Of a DNA stretch of 64,000 nt, positions 15,096 to 23,698 are shown one piece after another (position 1 is the first letter of the stretch; each line of letters opens with the position of its first letter). Position numbers and translations under genes: made by a program. This DNA is from Streptomyces sp. Act143. Its GTDB lineage: Bacteria > Actinomycetota > Actinomycetes > Streptomycetales > Streptomycetaceae. The notes beneath the pieces are model-generated. The model saw only the letters and a list, made by a program, of their open reading frames with translations, was not told the DNA's origin and searched no databases. The stretch lies in contig NZ_QFRX01000001.1 in the NCBI RefSeq assembly GCF_003143935.1, positions 816,071-880,070 on the forward strand. Direction: 5' to 3'.

Positions 15096-16343
15096 TCACT
15101 TGACGGCCGACTGGGCTGCGGCCAGGGCGTCCTTCGGGGACTTCGAGCCGCTGAGGGCGGACTGGACGGCCTTCCACATCTGTTCGGAGATCTTCGGGTA
15201 CTTGGTGCCGAGGTCGTCGCTCGTCCGTCCCCTGGCCGCCTTGACCGCGTCCACCCACGGCTTCAACTCGGCGTTCGCGCTGACCTGTTTGGCCTGGACC
15301 TCGCTGGTGGGTGCCACGTAGGACAGCGTGGTGTCGGTGTCGTAGAGGTTGTCGGTGTTGGTCAGGCAGGCGACCAGCTTCTGCGAGGTGGCGTAGCGGC
15401 CGGTGTCGCCCTGGACGGGGAGGGTGACGAACTCGCCGCCGGTCGGGGCCGCCGCGGTGCCGCCCCGCGCGCCGGGTATCGGCAGGACGCCGTACGCGAA
15501 ACCGGCCTTCTTCGCGTTGGCGAGCTGCCAGGTCCCGTTCTCGGCGAAGGCGTAGTCACCGCTCGCGAACTCCTGCCAGCTGGTGGTCTGGGTGTTGTTG
15601 ATGACGGAGTTGGGCGCGTACCCCTTCTTCACCCAGTCGGTCCACAGCTGGAGGGCGGCGGTGCCCTCGGCGGAGTCCAGTGCGGTGAGCTCGGCGCCCG
15701 CTCCCCAGAACCACGGCAGGAACTGGAAGCTGCCCTCCTCGGTGCCGATCGCGGAGAAGGTGATGCCCTTCTTGCCGGCCTGGTCGACCTTGGCCAGGGC
15801 CGCGGTCAGGGAGGTCCAGTCCTTGACCGAGGCGATGTCGACGCCGGCCTCCTTCAGGACCTCCTTGTTGTAGTAGAGGGCGAGGGTGTTGGCGCCGATC
15901 GGGGTGCCGTAGGTCTTGCCGCCGGTCCGGCCCGCCGCCAGCAGGTTGGGGTCGGTCTCGGAGGTGTCCAGCTTGTTGTCGTCGGTCGTGGTGAGCACGC
16001 CCGCCTCGGCCAGCGTCGAGACCACCGGGTTGTCGACGACGAGGAGGTCGGCGGAGTTGTCCTGCTGGGCCGCCAGCAGCGCCTTGTTCGGCAGGTCGCT
16101 GGTGTCGAAGGCGGTCCGCTTGATCTTCACGCCGGCCTCGGTGCCGCAGGAGTCCAGCAGCTTCGCCCAGGCCGAGCTCTTGTCGAACTGCGGGTAGGGG
16201 TCCCAGATCGTGTACGTCCCGCTGTCCGCCGTGTTCGAGCCGGCGCCGTCCGAGCCGGAGCCGCAGGCGGTGGCGGTGACGGCGACGGCCAGGGCGGTGA
16301 GGGCGGCGGCGGTCAGGCGGCGGTGCCTGGGGGTGCTGTTCAT
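15096..16343 (-). CDS. sugar ABC transporter substrate-binding lipoprotein
   Basis: A 415-residue family 1 solute-binding protein. The signal peptide has a lipobox-like end (TATACGSGSDG, Cys about residue 27), so the mature protein is lipid-anchored outside the membrane. A two-lobed binding fold follows, with the usual segments PNKALLAAQQDNSADLLVVD and YGTPIGANTLALYYNKEVLK. ATG 16343 has GAAGGA nine bases upstream. It is the first gene of a binding protein, two permeases and a glycosidase, all on the minus strand. Three imperfect tandem repeats precede it. The adjacent LacI regulator is the likely controller, but no copy of its palindrome is seen directly upstream. Confidence 0.9.
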   Translation of the reverse strand: MNSTPRHRRLTAAALTALAVAVTATACGSGSDGAGSNTADSGTYTIWDPYPQFDKSSAWAKLLDSCGTEAGVKIKRTAFDTSDLPNKALLAAQQDNSADLLVVDNPVVSTLAEAGVLTTTDDNKLDTSETDPNLLAAGRTGGKTYGTPIGANTLALYYNKEVLKEAGVDIASVKDWTSLTAALAKVDQAGKKGITFSAIGTEEGSFQFLPWFWGAGAELTALDSAEGTAALQLWTDWVKKGYAPNSVINNTQTTSWQEFASGDYAFAENGTWQLANAKKAGFAYGVLPIPGARGGTAAAPTGGEFVTLPVQGDTGRYATSQKLVACLTNTDNLYDTDTTLSYVAPTSEVQAKQVSANAELKPWVDAVKAARGRTSDDLGTKYPKISEQMWKAVQSALSGSKSPKDALAAAQSAVK

Positions 16344-16396
16344 CGCGGGTTCCTTCGGGTTCTTGGCATGCGGGCGCCGGGGCACGGGCTTTTCGA

Positions 16397-16500
16397 GCAT
16401 GGCGGTGCCGAAGCAGCGGCACGCGTTCGGGCATGGCGGTGCCGAGGCAGCGGCACGGGCCTTCGGGCACGGCGTGCCGGAGGCAGTGGGCTGCCGGGCG
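16397..16500. repeat. three imperfect ~35-bp tandem repeats upstream of the binding protein
   Basis: Units begin at about 16397, 16431 and 16467. Each starts with GCATGGCGGTGCCG or a close variant and continues through GAGGCAGCGGCACG. The third copy is the most diverged. Each unit contains TGCCG and CGGCA arms that can form a small hairpin. The repeats lie in the 222-base gap between the binding-protein start and the lacI stop. They could be a minisatellite, a protein-binding array or a structured 5' leader; the sequence does not decide. Confidence 0.6.
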
Positions 16501-16565
16501 GAACGGGCACGGCGAGCGGCGCCGTGCCGCGAGGGCGCTGGGAAGGGTTTCCGAGAGGGCCGGGG

Positions 16566-17585
16566 TCAGGCGGTGGCGGCTCCCGCGGGGCCGGTGCTGG
16601 CCCGCAGCGAGATCGGCGGCGTGAGCAGATGGTGGCGGGGTGGCGAGGCGGGCTGGTCCAGCCGCTCCACCAGCAGCTCGACGGCGAGTCGGCCCAGCTC
16701 GGCCGCCGGTACGTCCGCCGCGGTGAGCTGCGGTGTCACCGTCTCCGCCCAGCGGCCCGCCACGACCCCGGTGACGGAGAAGTCCCGCGGCACATGGCGG
16801 CCCGCCTGGGCGAGGCCCCGGTAGAGGCCGCCCAGGGCGGCCTCGTTCAGGGTGACCAGGGCGGTGGTGTCCGGGTCGTCGTGCAGGATGCGTTCCACGC
16901 AGCTCTGGCCCGAGGCCGCGTCGTCCCCGCAGCAGTACGTCCGGACCGTCAGCCCCCGCTCGGCCGCGGCCTTGGTGAAGCCGTCCAGGCCGCGGTGCGC
17001 GGACTCGTACCCGGCCCGCATCAGCTGCTCGGGCCGGTTGACGAAGGCGACCCGGCGGTGGCCGAGGTCCGCCAGGTGGTGGACGCAGGCCGCCGCGAGG
17101 GCGGTGTGGTCCAGGGCCACCCACCAGCCGCCCTCGGGGCGGGCGGTGCGTCCGATGGTGACGGAGGGGAAGTCCAGCTCGGCCAGGTGATCGACCCGGT
17201 CGTCGGTCAGCCTGATCTCCATCAGGATCGCGCCGTCGACCCGCCGCTCCCCCAGCAGCCGCTGGAAGGAACGGTCGCTGTCGACGCCGCTGGGCGACAG
17301 CAGCACGTCGTAGTCGTACGCCGCGGCGGCCTCCACCACGCTGCCGATGAAGTCCAGCTGCATGCCCGTGTAGTGGTTCCCGGCCGGCGGGAAGACCAGG
17401 CCGAGCGTGCTGGTCCGCCCGTTGGCCAGGGCGCGGGCGCTGGCGCTGGGCCGGTAGCCCAGTTCGTCGACGACCTGCTGGATCTTCCGGCGGGTCTCCT
17501 CCGAGACGGGACGCTTGCCGCTCAGTGCATAGGACACGGTGCTCCGCGACACACCGGCCCGGCGGGCGATCTCACCGATGTTCAC
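16566..17585 (-). CDS. LacI-family transcriptional regulator of the glycan module
   Basis: A 339-residue repressor. The N-terminal helix-turn-helix (about 2-47, NIGEIARRAGVSRSTVSYAL) with hinge helix YRPSASARALA is followed by a periplasmic-binding-like sensor domain to the end. It starts at GTG 17585 with AAGGAG six bases upstream. Its promoter (17645-17673) is followed by the palindrome at 17624-17635, so it is probably autoregulated. Two more palindromes lie in front of the divergent large hydrolase gene. Likely effector is a sugar released by that hydrolase. Confidence 0.9.
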   Translation of the reverse strand: MNIGEIARRAGVSRSTVSYALSGKRPVSEETRRKIQQVVDELGYRPSASARALANGRTSTLGLVFPPAGNHYTGMQLDFIGSVVEAAAAYDYDVLLSPSGVDSDRSFQRLLGERRVDGAILMEIRLTDDRVDHLAELDFPSVTIGRTARPEGGWWVALDHTALAAACVHHLADLGHRRVAFVNRPEQLMRAGYESAHRGLDGFTKAAAERGLTVRTYCCGDDAASGQSCVERILHDDPDTTALVTLNEAALGGLYRGLAQAGRHVPRDFSVTGVVAGRWAETVTPQLTAADVPAAELGRLAVELLVERLDQPASPPRHHLLTPPISLRASTGPAGAATA

Positions 17586-17623
17586 GGCGACTCCTTGTCG
17601 GGAGAGAGGCGAACTCCGACTGT

Positions 17624-17635
17624 CGAACCGGTTCG
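17624..17635. promoter_or_regulatory. LacI operator O1
   Basis: CGAACCGGTTCG is a perfect 12-bp palindrome placed about 10 bases downstream of the predicted lacI -10 box. It is identical to O2 at 17744, with flanking bases TGT and CGCG. Confidence 0.75.
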
Positions 17636-17644
17636 CGTGAAGTG

Positions 17645-17673
17645 ACGGTAGGAAGCACCCGTGGCGCTGTCAA
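17645..17673 (-). promoter_or_regulatory. promoter of the lacI gene
   Basis: On the minus strand TTGACA (17673-17668) and TACCGT (17650-17645) are separated by exactly 17 bases, a near-ideal SigA promoter. O1 lies just downstream, as expected for autorepression. Confidence 0.7.
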
Positions 17674-17712
17674 CACCCCGGACAGCATCAGGACTTCCTG
17701 CTGTCGAGGGGA

Positions 17713-17741
17713 TTGCCCGCCCGATACCCCGGTGCTAGCTT
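17713..17741 (+). promoter_or_regulatory. promoter of the large secreted hydrolase gene
   Basis: TTGCCC (17713-17718) and TAGCTT (17736-17741) are 17 bases apart. The predicted start site near 17748 falls inside operator O2, so repressor binding would block initiation. Confidence 0.65.
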
Positions 17742-17743
17742 GC

Positions 17744-17755
17744 CGAACCGGTTCG
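17744..17755. promoter_or_regulatory. LacI operator O2
   Basis: A second perfect copy of CGAACCGGTTCG, centred 120 bases from O1 and overlapping the predicted start site of the divergent hydrolase transcript. Confidence 0.75.
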
Positions 17756-17800
17756 ACAGGAAGATCCGCAGCGACCGCCGGTCCCAGAACCGTGCGCCGT

Positions 17801-17812
17801 CGAACGGGTTCG
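17801..17812. promoter_or_regulatory. LacI operator O3 (one mismatch)
   Basis: CGAACGGGTTCG differs from O1 and O2 at one position and lies in the 5' untranslated region, 34 bases before the hydrolase ATG. It could help looping or act as a roadblock. Confidence 0.55.
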
Positions 17813-17846
17813 CATTGCCGTTACTCAAGGATCGAGGACGCAATCC

Positions 17847-20800
17847 ATGTCATCCCCCGACAGACCGGCGCGGCGCCGCGCCCCTGCCGCCGTGGCCCTG
17901 ACCCTCGGCGCGGGCCTGCTGGCCGCACCCGTCGCGCCCGCGCAGGCGGCCGACGTGCCCGGGCCCACCGCCCGCTACACCTTCGACCAGGACGACCTCG
18001 CCTCCGGCCGGATCACCGACAGCTCCGGCAACGGCCTGACCGCGACCCTGGTGAACGGCTCCACCGCCCGCTCGGTCGACGGCACCGGCGGCGGCCGGGC
18101 CCTCTCCCTGCCGGGCGGGGCCCCGACCTCCGACGGCGCCTACGTCCGCCTGCCCCGCGAGGTGGTCGGCGACGCCAGCGACCTGACGGTCTCCGCCCGG
18201 GTGAAGTGGAGCGGCGAGAAGTCGTCCTGGCAGCGCATCTTCGACCTCGGCACCGACACCACCAGGTACCTGTTCAGCACTCCGTACAACGGCGGCGGGC
18301 TGTTCCAGACCTCGGTGACCACCGGCGGAGGCGGCGCGGAGGCCCAGGTCCGCGGCTATGCGATGCTGCCGGCCGACGAGTGGCGGACGGTCACCGTCAC
18401 CCTCGACACCACCGCCGGCCGGCTGACCACCTACCTCGACGGCGTGGCGGTCTCCTCCGCGGCGACCGGCATCAAGGCCAGGGAACTGCTGGGGGATTCG
18501 GCCACGGCGGCCGGTTACATCGGCAAGTCCTTCTGGCCCGACCCGCTCCTCAAGGGCGCCATCGACGACTTCACGGTGTGGCACTCGGCGTTGAACGCGG
18601 AACAGGTGGCGGGCCTGGTCGACGCCGTCCCGACCGTCGGCGAGCTGTCGCGGACCTCCTTCGACGTCCGCACGACGACCGGAACCGCCCCGTCGCTCCC
18701 CGCCGCCGTCCGCTCCGCCTTCTCCGACGGCTACGACCGCGACACCCCGATCGTCTGGGACGCCGTACCGCCCGAGAAGTACGCGCGGCCCGGCACCTTC
18801 ACCGTCCCGGGGGTGGCGGCCGGACGGGCCGTCGAGGCCACCGTCACCGTGGTCCGCGAGGGAGCCCTCACCGTGGATCTCGGCTCGGACACCGGCGCGT
18901 TCCACGGCGGCGCGTCCGGCACCCTCTACGGCGTGTACGGACCGGACGTCCCGACGAACAACCTGTTGGAGGGCATGGGCCTGCGCACGGTCTCCACCAA
19001 GGCGCAGGACGGGCCGCAGCACCCCGGTGCCGACGCGCTGGAGGTGGTGAAGCCGCTGGCCGACTCCACCGACGGCGATGTGTACATCTACATGACGGAC
19101 ATCCACCGCGGATTCCCGTACGAGTGGCCGGGCGACACCCCGGCGGAGAAGCTCAAGCTCTACGAGGACAAGCTCGCCCGGCAGGTCGACCAGGTGCTGC
19201 AACTGCCGAGGGAGTACCAGGACAACATCGTCTTCGTGCCGTTCAACGAGCCCGAGGGCAACATGTTCGGCACCGGGCAGTGGAGTTACGACAAGGTCAG
19301 CTGGCTCACCGACCCCACCGCCTACTTCGCCGCCTGGGACTCCGCGTACCGGCTCATCAAGGGCAGGATGCCGGACGCCCGCATAGCCGGCCCCAACACC
19401 AGCGTCCTGTACGACCAGGTGAAGGGCTTCCTGACGCACGCGCTGGCCGCCGGCACCCTCCCGGACGTCATCACCTGGCACGAGCTCAGCCACCCGGAGG
19501 CGGTCCGGGAGAGCGTCGCCGAGTACCGCACGTGGGAGAAGGATCTGTTCGAGGGCACAGCCCGGGAAGGCACCCGGCTCCCCGTCAACATCAACGAGTA
19601 CGCGTTCAACTACCACACCTCGGTCCCGGGCCAGATGATCCAGTGGGTGTCCGCGATCGAGGAGTCCAAGGTGGACGCCGACATCGCGTACTGGAACATC
19701 GACGGCAACCTGTCCGACTCCGCCGTGCAGTCCAACCGCGGCAACGGCCAGTGGTGGCTGCTGAACGCGTACGCCTCGATGACCGGGCACACCGTGACGG
19801 TGGCCCCGCCGTTCCCCGGCCAGAACTACACCATGCAGGGTGTCGGCACCCTCGACACCGGGAAGAAGCAGGCCCGGCTGCTCTTCGGCGGGTCCACCGG
19901 CAAGGGCCACATCACCTTCGACAACGTCCCGAAGAAACTCTTCGGCGGCCAAGTGCACGCCTGGGTGAGGGAGATCGAGTGGAGCGGCCAGGTCGGCGAC
20001 AACTCCGGCCCGAAGCTGCTCACGGAGACCGACCTGAAGGTCGGTGACGACGGCACGGTGGTCATGGACTTCGGCGACGGTGGTCTGCCGACGCTGAAGG
20101 AGTCCTCGGCGTACGAGATCGTCCTCAGCCCGGCCGGGAAGGCGCAGGGCACGCAGGCGCCGCCGGTGCGCTGGCAGGGTTCCTACGAGGCGGAGGACGC
20201 CGCGCACTCCGGGTCCGGCTGGTCGAAGAACGGCCCCGAGGGGTCGCCGCGCGACGTGTCGAAGTTCTACACCTCCGGCGGCCACGACGTCGGCGGCCTG
20301 CGCACCGGCTCGGACGTCGCCCTCGACTTCACCGTGGACGTGCCCGCGGACGGCACCTACGACCTGAGCGTCTTCGCCAACTCCCTCAACACCTACGACA
20401 AGGTGCAGGAGCAGGGCCCCACCAACGTCTTCCTGCGTGTCGACGGCAAGGCGGAGGGCGAGCAGGAGCTGCATCTGCCGCTCGGCTACAAGTGGGTGGT
20501 GTGGGACCACACCGACACCCAGGTGCGTCTCACCAAGGGCAGGCACACCCTGACGCTCGCCGCGAAGAGTCACGACGGCAAGCGCACGACCAAGGGGGAC
20601 GCCATCGTCGACCGCCTCACCCTGGCACTCCCGGACGGCTCCGCCGGCACCCGCGTGTACGAGGGTGAGCTGGCCTGGCTGGGCGGTGGCGCCCGTGCCG
20701 TGTACGACCTGCCGCGGCGCGCGGCCACGGGGTCGGGTGCGGCCCGGCTCGCGCAGGGCCAGACGGCCACGTTCTGGGTCTACTCCCCCGCCGACCGCGA

Positions 20801-21500
20801 GGCCACGATCGACGTGGCCACCCTCGGCGGCACCGGTGCCCGGCTCGCCGTCAACGGTCACGGCGTCCTGCGCCTGGCCAAGGGCCGGAGCAGCGTGGCG
20901 GTCTCCCTCTCGGGCGGCGTCAACAAGGTGACCCTGACCGGCGGTTCGACCCCGGTACTGGTGGACCGCCTGTCGGTCACGCCCACCGAGGGCACCCTGC
21001 CGAGCCGTACGTACCGGGCCCGGGACGCGGTCCTCGCGGGCTCGGCCGAGCTGACCCCGCTGTCCCTGGCGACGGACGGGACGGCCGTCACGGGCGTCGG
21101 CGGTGCACCGGGCAACGCCAACACCGCGACGTTCACCGTCTCCGCTGACCGGGCCGGTCTGCACGCGCTCCGCATCCGCTACTCCAACCCCGAGCAGTCC
21201 GAGGCCACCCACTACAACCCGGACCCGCTCGCCCGTCACGCCGACATCAGCGTCAACGGCGGCGAGCCGCAGCGGGTCGGCTTCCCGCACAGCTTCCACC
21301 GGAACAACTTCTGGGAACTGACCGTCCCGGTCCGGCTGGAGAAGGGAGCGAACACTGTCACCTTCCGCTCCGAGGAACTGCCGGACTTCGACGGCACGAC
21401 CTACGCCTCGGACACCTTCCCCGGTGTCCTGCTCCGGTCCCGGTACGCGCCGCTGATCGACCGCATCACGGTCACGCCGTACGCGAGGGAGGTCCGGTGA
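17847..21500 (+). CDS. secreted multidomain clan GH-A glycoside hydrolase (LamG, Ig-like, GH39-like, CBM)
   Basis: A 1217-residue exported protein. It has a signal peptide (about 1-34, ending AQA), a LamG/concanavalin-like jelly roll (about 40-255) and a bacterial Ig-like module (about 285-335, with AFSDGYDRDTPIVWDAVPPE). A TIM-barrel catalytic domain (about 345-690) then has the clan GH-A acid/base Glu468 in VFVPFNEPEGN and a candidate nucleophile Glu584 in VNINEYAFNY. One or two carbohydrate-binding-like beta domains fill 770-1217 (YEAEDAAHSGSGW begins the first). GH39 is the closest recognised shape, but the family number is uncertain. It would cut an extracellular polysaccharide whose products enter through the adjacent importer. 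Transcription is predicted to be LacI-controlled from 17713-17812. Confidence 0.8.
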   Translation: MSSPDRPARRRAPAAVALTLGAGLLAAPVAPAQAADVPGPTARYTFDQDDLASGRITDSSGNGLTATLVNGSTARSVDGTGGGRALSLPGGAPTSDGAYVRLPREVVGDASDLTVSARVKWSGEKSSWQRIFDLGTDTTRYLFSTPYNGGGLFQTSVTTGGGGAEAQVRGYAMLPADEWRTVTVTLDTTAGRLTTYLDGVAVSSAATGIKARELLGDSATAAGYIGKSFWPDPLLKGAIDDFTVWHSALNAEQVAGLVDAVPTVGELSRTSFDVRTTTGTAPSLPAAVRSAFSDGYDRDTPIVWDAVPPEKYARPGTFTVPGVAAGRAVEATVTVVREGALTVDLGSDTGAFHGGASGTLYGVYGPDVPTNNLLEGMGLRTVSTKAQDGPQHPGADALEVVKPLADSTDGDVYIYMTDIHRGFPYEWPGDTPAEKLKLYEDKLARQVDQVLQLPREYQDNIVFVPFNEPEGNMFGTGQWSYDKVSWLTDPTAYFAAWDSAYRLIKGRMPDARIAGPNTSVLYDQVKGFLTHALAAGTLPDVITWHELSHPEAVRESVAEYRTWEKDLFEGTAREGTRLPVNINEYAFNYHTSVPGQMIQWVSAIEESKVDADIAYWNIDGNLSDSAVQSNRGNGQWWLLNAYASMTGHTVTVAPPFPGQNYTMQGVGTLDTGKKQARLLFGGSTGKGHITFDNVPKKLFGGQVHAWVREIEWSGQVGDNSGPKLLTETDLKVGDDGTVVMDFGDGGLPTLKESSAYEIVLSPAGKAQGTQAPPVRWQGSYEAEDAAHSGSGWSKNGPEGSPRDVSKFYTSGGHDVGGLRTGSDVALDFTVDVPADGTYDLSVFANSLNTYDKVQEQGPTNVFLRVDGKAEGEQELHLPLGYKWVVWDHTDTQVRLTKGRHTLTLAAKSHDGKRTTKGDAIVDRLTLALPDGSAGTRVYEGELAWLGGGARAVYDLPRRAATGSGAARLAQGQTATFWVYSPADREATIDVATLGGTGARLAVNGHGVLRLAKGRSSVAVSLSGGVNKVTLTGGSTPVLVDRLSVTPTEGTLPSRTYRARDAVLAGSAELTPLSLATDGTAVTGVGGAPGNANTATFTVSADRAGLHALRIRYSNPEQSEATHYNPDPLARHADISVNGGEPQRVGFPHSFHRNNFWELTVPVRLEKGANTVTFRSEELPDFDGTTYASDTFPGVLLRSRYAPLIDRITVTPYAREVR

Positions 21501-21533
21501 GGTGAGCGGCGCGGGCGCGCCCCGAGTGGTGCG

Positions 21534-22208
21534 CTACACCGCTGCCGTCGCGTAGAAGTGCGCCCGCACGCGCAGCAACCACGCCTCCACGGCCGCCTCG
21601 TCGGGCTGTTCGGGCAGTGCCGTGCGGGTCTCGGCGAAGGCCGCCTCGTAGTGGGCGAGGAGCGGGCGCGCGGCGGTCGGGTCGGCGGCCACGCGGTCGC
21701 CGAACTCGACGTACTCCTCCGGGTCGTCGAGGCGGATCGTGAGGGCACCGGTGGTGTACAGCTCCAGGCCCTGGTGGCACAGCCGCTTGAGATGGCGGGC
21801 GTGCTTCGCGGTGCGGGCGCCCGCCTCGCGGCCCTCCAGGCGGCGGAACTGCTGGGTGGCGTACCCGAGATAGGCGTCCCGGACCCGCTTGGCGCTCAGG
21901 AACGAGGTGCGCAGGCCGATGAGTTCGTCGCCGAGCGGCGTGCGCACCTCGTACAACTCCGCGGGCAGCCAGGCGAGTTCCATGGCGGTGGGGTTGCCGC
22001 TCAGGGCGAGTCGGCACCACTTGGCGGCCTCGTGCAGGGTGCTGTCCGGGTCGGTGCTCACGTGCGACTCCTTCGGCCGGTGCAGGCCGTGCAGGGCCTC
22101 GGTGGGCGCGGCGAACATGCCGAGGCGGTCCACGTCGGAGCACGCGTGGGCGAGGCCGTAGGCGGTGGAACCGACGATGCCGGACAGCAGTACGTTCGGG
22201 ACGGTCAT
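21534..22208 (-). CDS. nucleotidyltransferase (DNA polymerase beta superfamily, COG3541-like)
   Basis: A 224-residue protein with the minimal nucleotidyltransferase signature GSTAYGLAHACSDVDRLG (residues 13-30), in which Asp25 and Asp27 would hold the metal ions. The rest is a helical domain rich in His/Arg. The family transfers a nucleotide to an unknown acceptor. ATG 22208 has GGAGAGG upstream. The gene is convergent with the large hydrolase (33 bases apart) and divergent from the lipoprotein gene. Confidence 0.8.
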   Translation of the reverse strand: MTVPNVLLSGIVGSTAYGLAHACSDVDRLGMFAAPTEALHGLHRPKESHVSTDPDSTLHEAAKWCRLALSGNPTAMELAWLPAELYEVRTPLGDELIGLRTSFLSAKRVRDAYLGYATQQFRRLEGREAGARTAKHARHLKRLCHQGLELYTTGALTIRLDDPEEYVEFGDRVAADPTAARPLLAHYEAAFAETRTALPEQPDEAAVEAWLLRVRAHFYATAAV

Positions 22209-22314
22209 GGTCGGTCACCTCTCCTCGGGGTGGGGTCGTGTGGGTTCATTGTGGTGACCTGCGAGGATGCGGTCATCACATTTTCTGTGCGGGTGAACCG
22301 AGGGAGACGGCGCG

Positions 22315-23046
22315 GTGCTGGCAGGGGCGGGGAAGGCTTGGCGGCGGATGGCTCACGCGGCCTTGCTGGCGGGCGTGTTGGCGGGCTGTTCCGGTGCCGG
22401 TGCCGGGGAGGACGGCGCGGGGCAGGACAGCGACTCGCCGTCGAGCCCCTCGGCGAGCGCGGCGAAGAGCTCCCCGACGAGTACCGCGACGAGTACCGCC
22501 GCCCGCGCCGAGGGCGGCGGCACGATCGGGGCGGCCGGCTCCGCCTGTCTGCTGCCGGTCCGTTTCGACCTCGCCGCCGAGTGGAAGGCGGACGCCATCG
22601 ACGGCTCGGCCGCGGACGCCGAGGCGAAGGGCGGTGACACACCAGTGGCCGACGAGGACCTGGCTGCGCTGCTGCGTCAGGGGCCCGTCACTGTGGTGTG
22701 CGAGGTGGACGCCAAGCCCGCGGGGCACCTCGGCTTCCTCCGGGTCTTCACCGGCGGGCCGGGCGAGGGCGGCGACGCCCGGGCCGTACTGGAGGGCTTC
22801 GTCGCGGCCCAGGACGGGGCGACGAAGGCGAAGTACGGCACGTTCGAGGCGGGCGGCCTCCCCGGCGTCGAGGTCGACTACCTCTCCACCAACGAGCTCC
22901 TGGGCGAGACGAAGCAGGAGTGCGCCTTCGCCGTCGTCACGCCCGACGGGCCGGTCGTCGTCCACCTCGGCGGCGCGGACACGGAGGAGCACCAGGACAT
23001 GCTCCCGGCGTACGAACTGGCGAAGAAGACGCTGCACACCGCCTGA
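22315..23046 (+). CDS. putative lipoprotein of unknown function
   Basis: A 243-residue protein with a lipoprotein signal (LLAGVLAGCSG, Cys about residue 25), a Ser/Thr/Ala-rich linker (about 30-68) and a globular domain with two further Cys residues (CLLPV and VVCEV) that may pair. No catalytic motif is recognised. The GTG start at 22315 has GGGAGA upstream. Such Streptomyces DUF-type lipoproteins are usually surface-exposed; function unknown. Confidence 0.65.
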   Translation: MLAGAGKAWRRMAHAALLAGVLAGCSGAGAGEDGAGQDSDSPSSPSASAAKSSPTSTATSTAARAEGGGTIGAAGSACLLPVRFDLAAEWKADAIDGSAADAEAKGGDTPVADEDLAALLRQGPVTVVCEVDAKPAGHLGFLRVFTGGPGEGGDARAVLEGFVAAQDGATKAKYGTFEAGGLPGVEVDYLSTNELLGETKQECAFAVVTPDGPVVVHLGGADTEEHQDMLPAYELAKKTLHTA

Positions 23047-23059
23047 GCGGACGGCTCCT

Positions 23060-23698
23060 TCAGCCCTGCTCGCCCGTGTAGAAGGCGATCGTCGCGGCGG
23101 TCGTGGACTCGACCGTCCCGGCGTCCGCGCCCGACGCGCTGTACGCCGCGCCCCAGGCGTTGCCGGAGAGGGTCGCGCACTTCTTGCCCTCGTCCGAGAG
23201 CTGCCAGGCCACCGCCTCCTCCTGGGTCATGGCGCCGCCCGCGAGGTGCAGGGCGAGGCCGAGGGACATGAGGTCCCAGCCGACTCCGGTGGCGCCCGGG
23301 CCGTACCGGCCCCAGAACTCGTCCGGTACGACGGCCACGTGCTCCAGCACGAACACGGTCCGCCCGTCGTCCTCGGGCGTCAGCCGGACCTCGACCTCGC
23401 TGAAGCCGGGGTCGGGTCCGAACAGCCAGCTCACCCGCAGCCGTTCGGGCTCCACGCACTCGAGGATCTCGCCGCCGGCCTGGCCCTCAAGCTGGTAGTG
23501 GCCGCCGACCTTGAAGTCCCCGCTGACCGGAAGGAACCAGCGGCTGATCCGCTCGGGGGACGTCACCGCGTCCCACACGTCGGCGATGTCGGCGTCGTAG
23601 GTGCGCCGCAGCAGCACGGTGCGGGCCTCACCCGCGTCGACCTTGCGGCTGCCGACCTCCCGGTGGAGCCGGTTGATCTCGTCGGCGAAGTCAGTCAT
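23060..23698 (-). CDS. SRPBCC (Aha1/START-like) domain protein
   Basis: A 212-residue protein of the SRPBCC superfamily, with a hydrophobic ligand cavity. Typical segments are VWDAVTSPERISRWFLPVSG (about 42-61), GGEILECVEPERLRVSW, and the C-terminal helix QEEAVAWQL and beyond. It overlaps the ArsR gene by eight bases (ATG 23698 lies before the ArsR stop at 23691), a very common ArsR-SRPBCC operon in actinobacteria. The ligand is unknown. Confidence 0.85.
   Translation of the reverse strand: MTDFADEINRLHREVGSRKVDAGEARTVLLRRTYDADIADVWDAVTSPERISRWFLPVSGDFKVGGHYQLEGQAGGEILECVEPERLRVSWLFGPDPGFSEVEVRLTPEDDGRTVFVLEHVAVVPDEFWGRYGPGATGVGWDLMSLGLALHLAGGAMTQEEAVAWQLSDEGKKCATLSGNAWGAAYSASGADAGTVESTTAATIAFYTGEQG

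Noticed and set aside
17850..21299. A 1149-codon antisense frame over the large secreted hydrolase.
   Set aside because: The plus-strand frame has a signal peptide, domains, catalytic residues and a promoter; the antisense frame has none.
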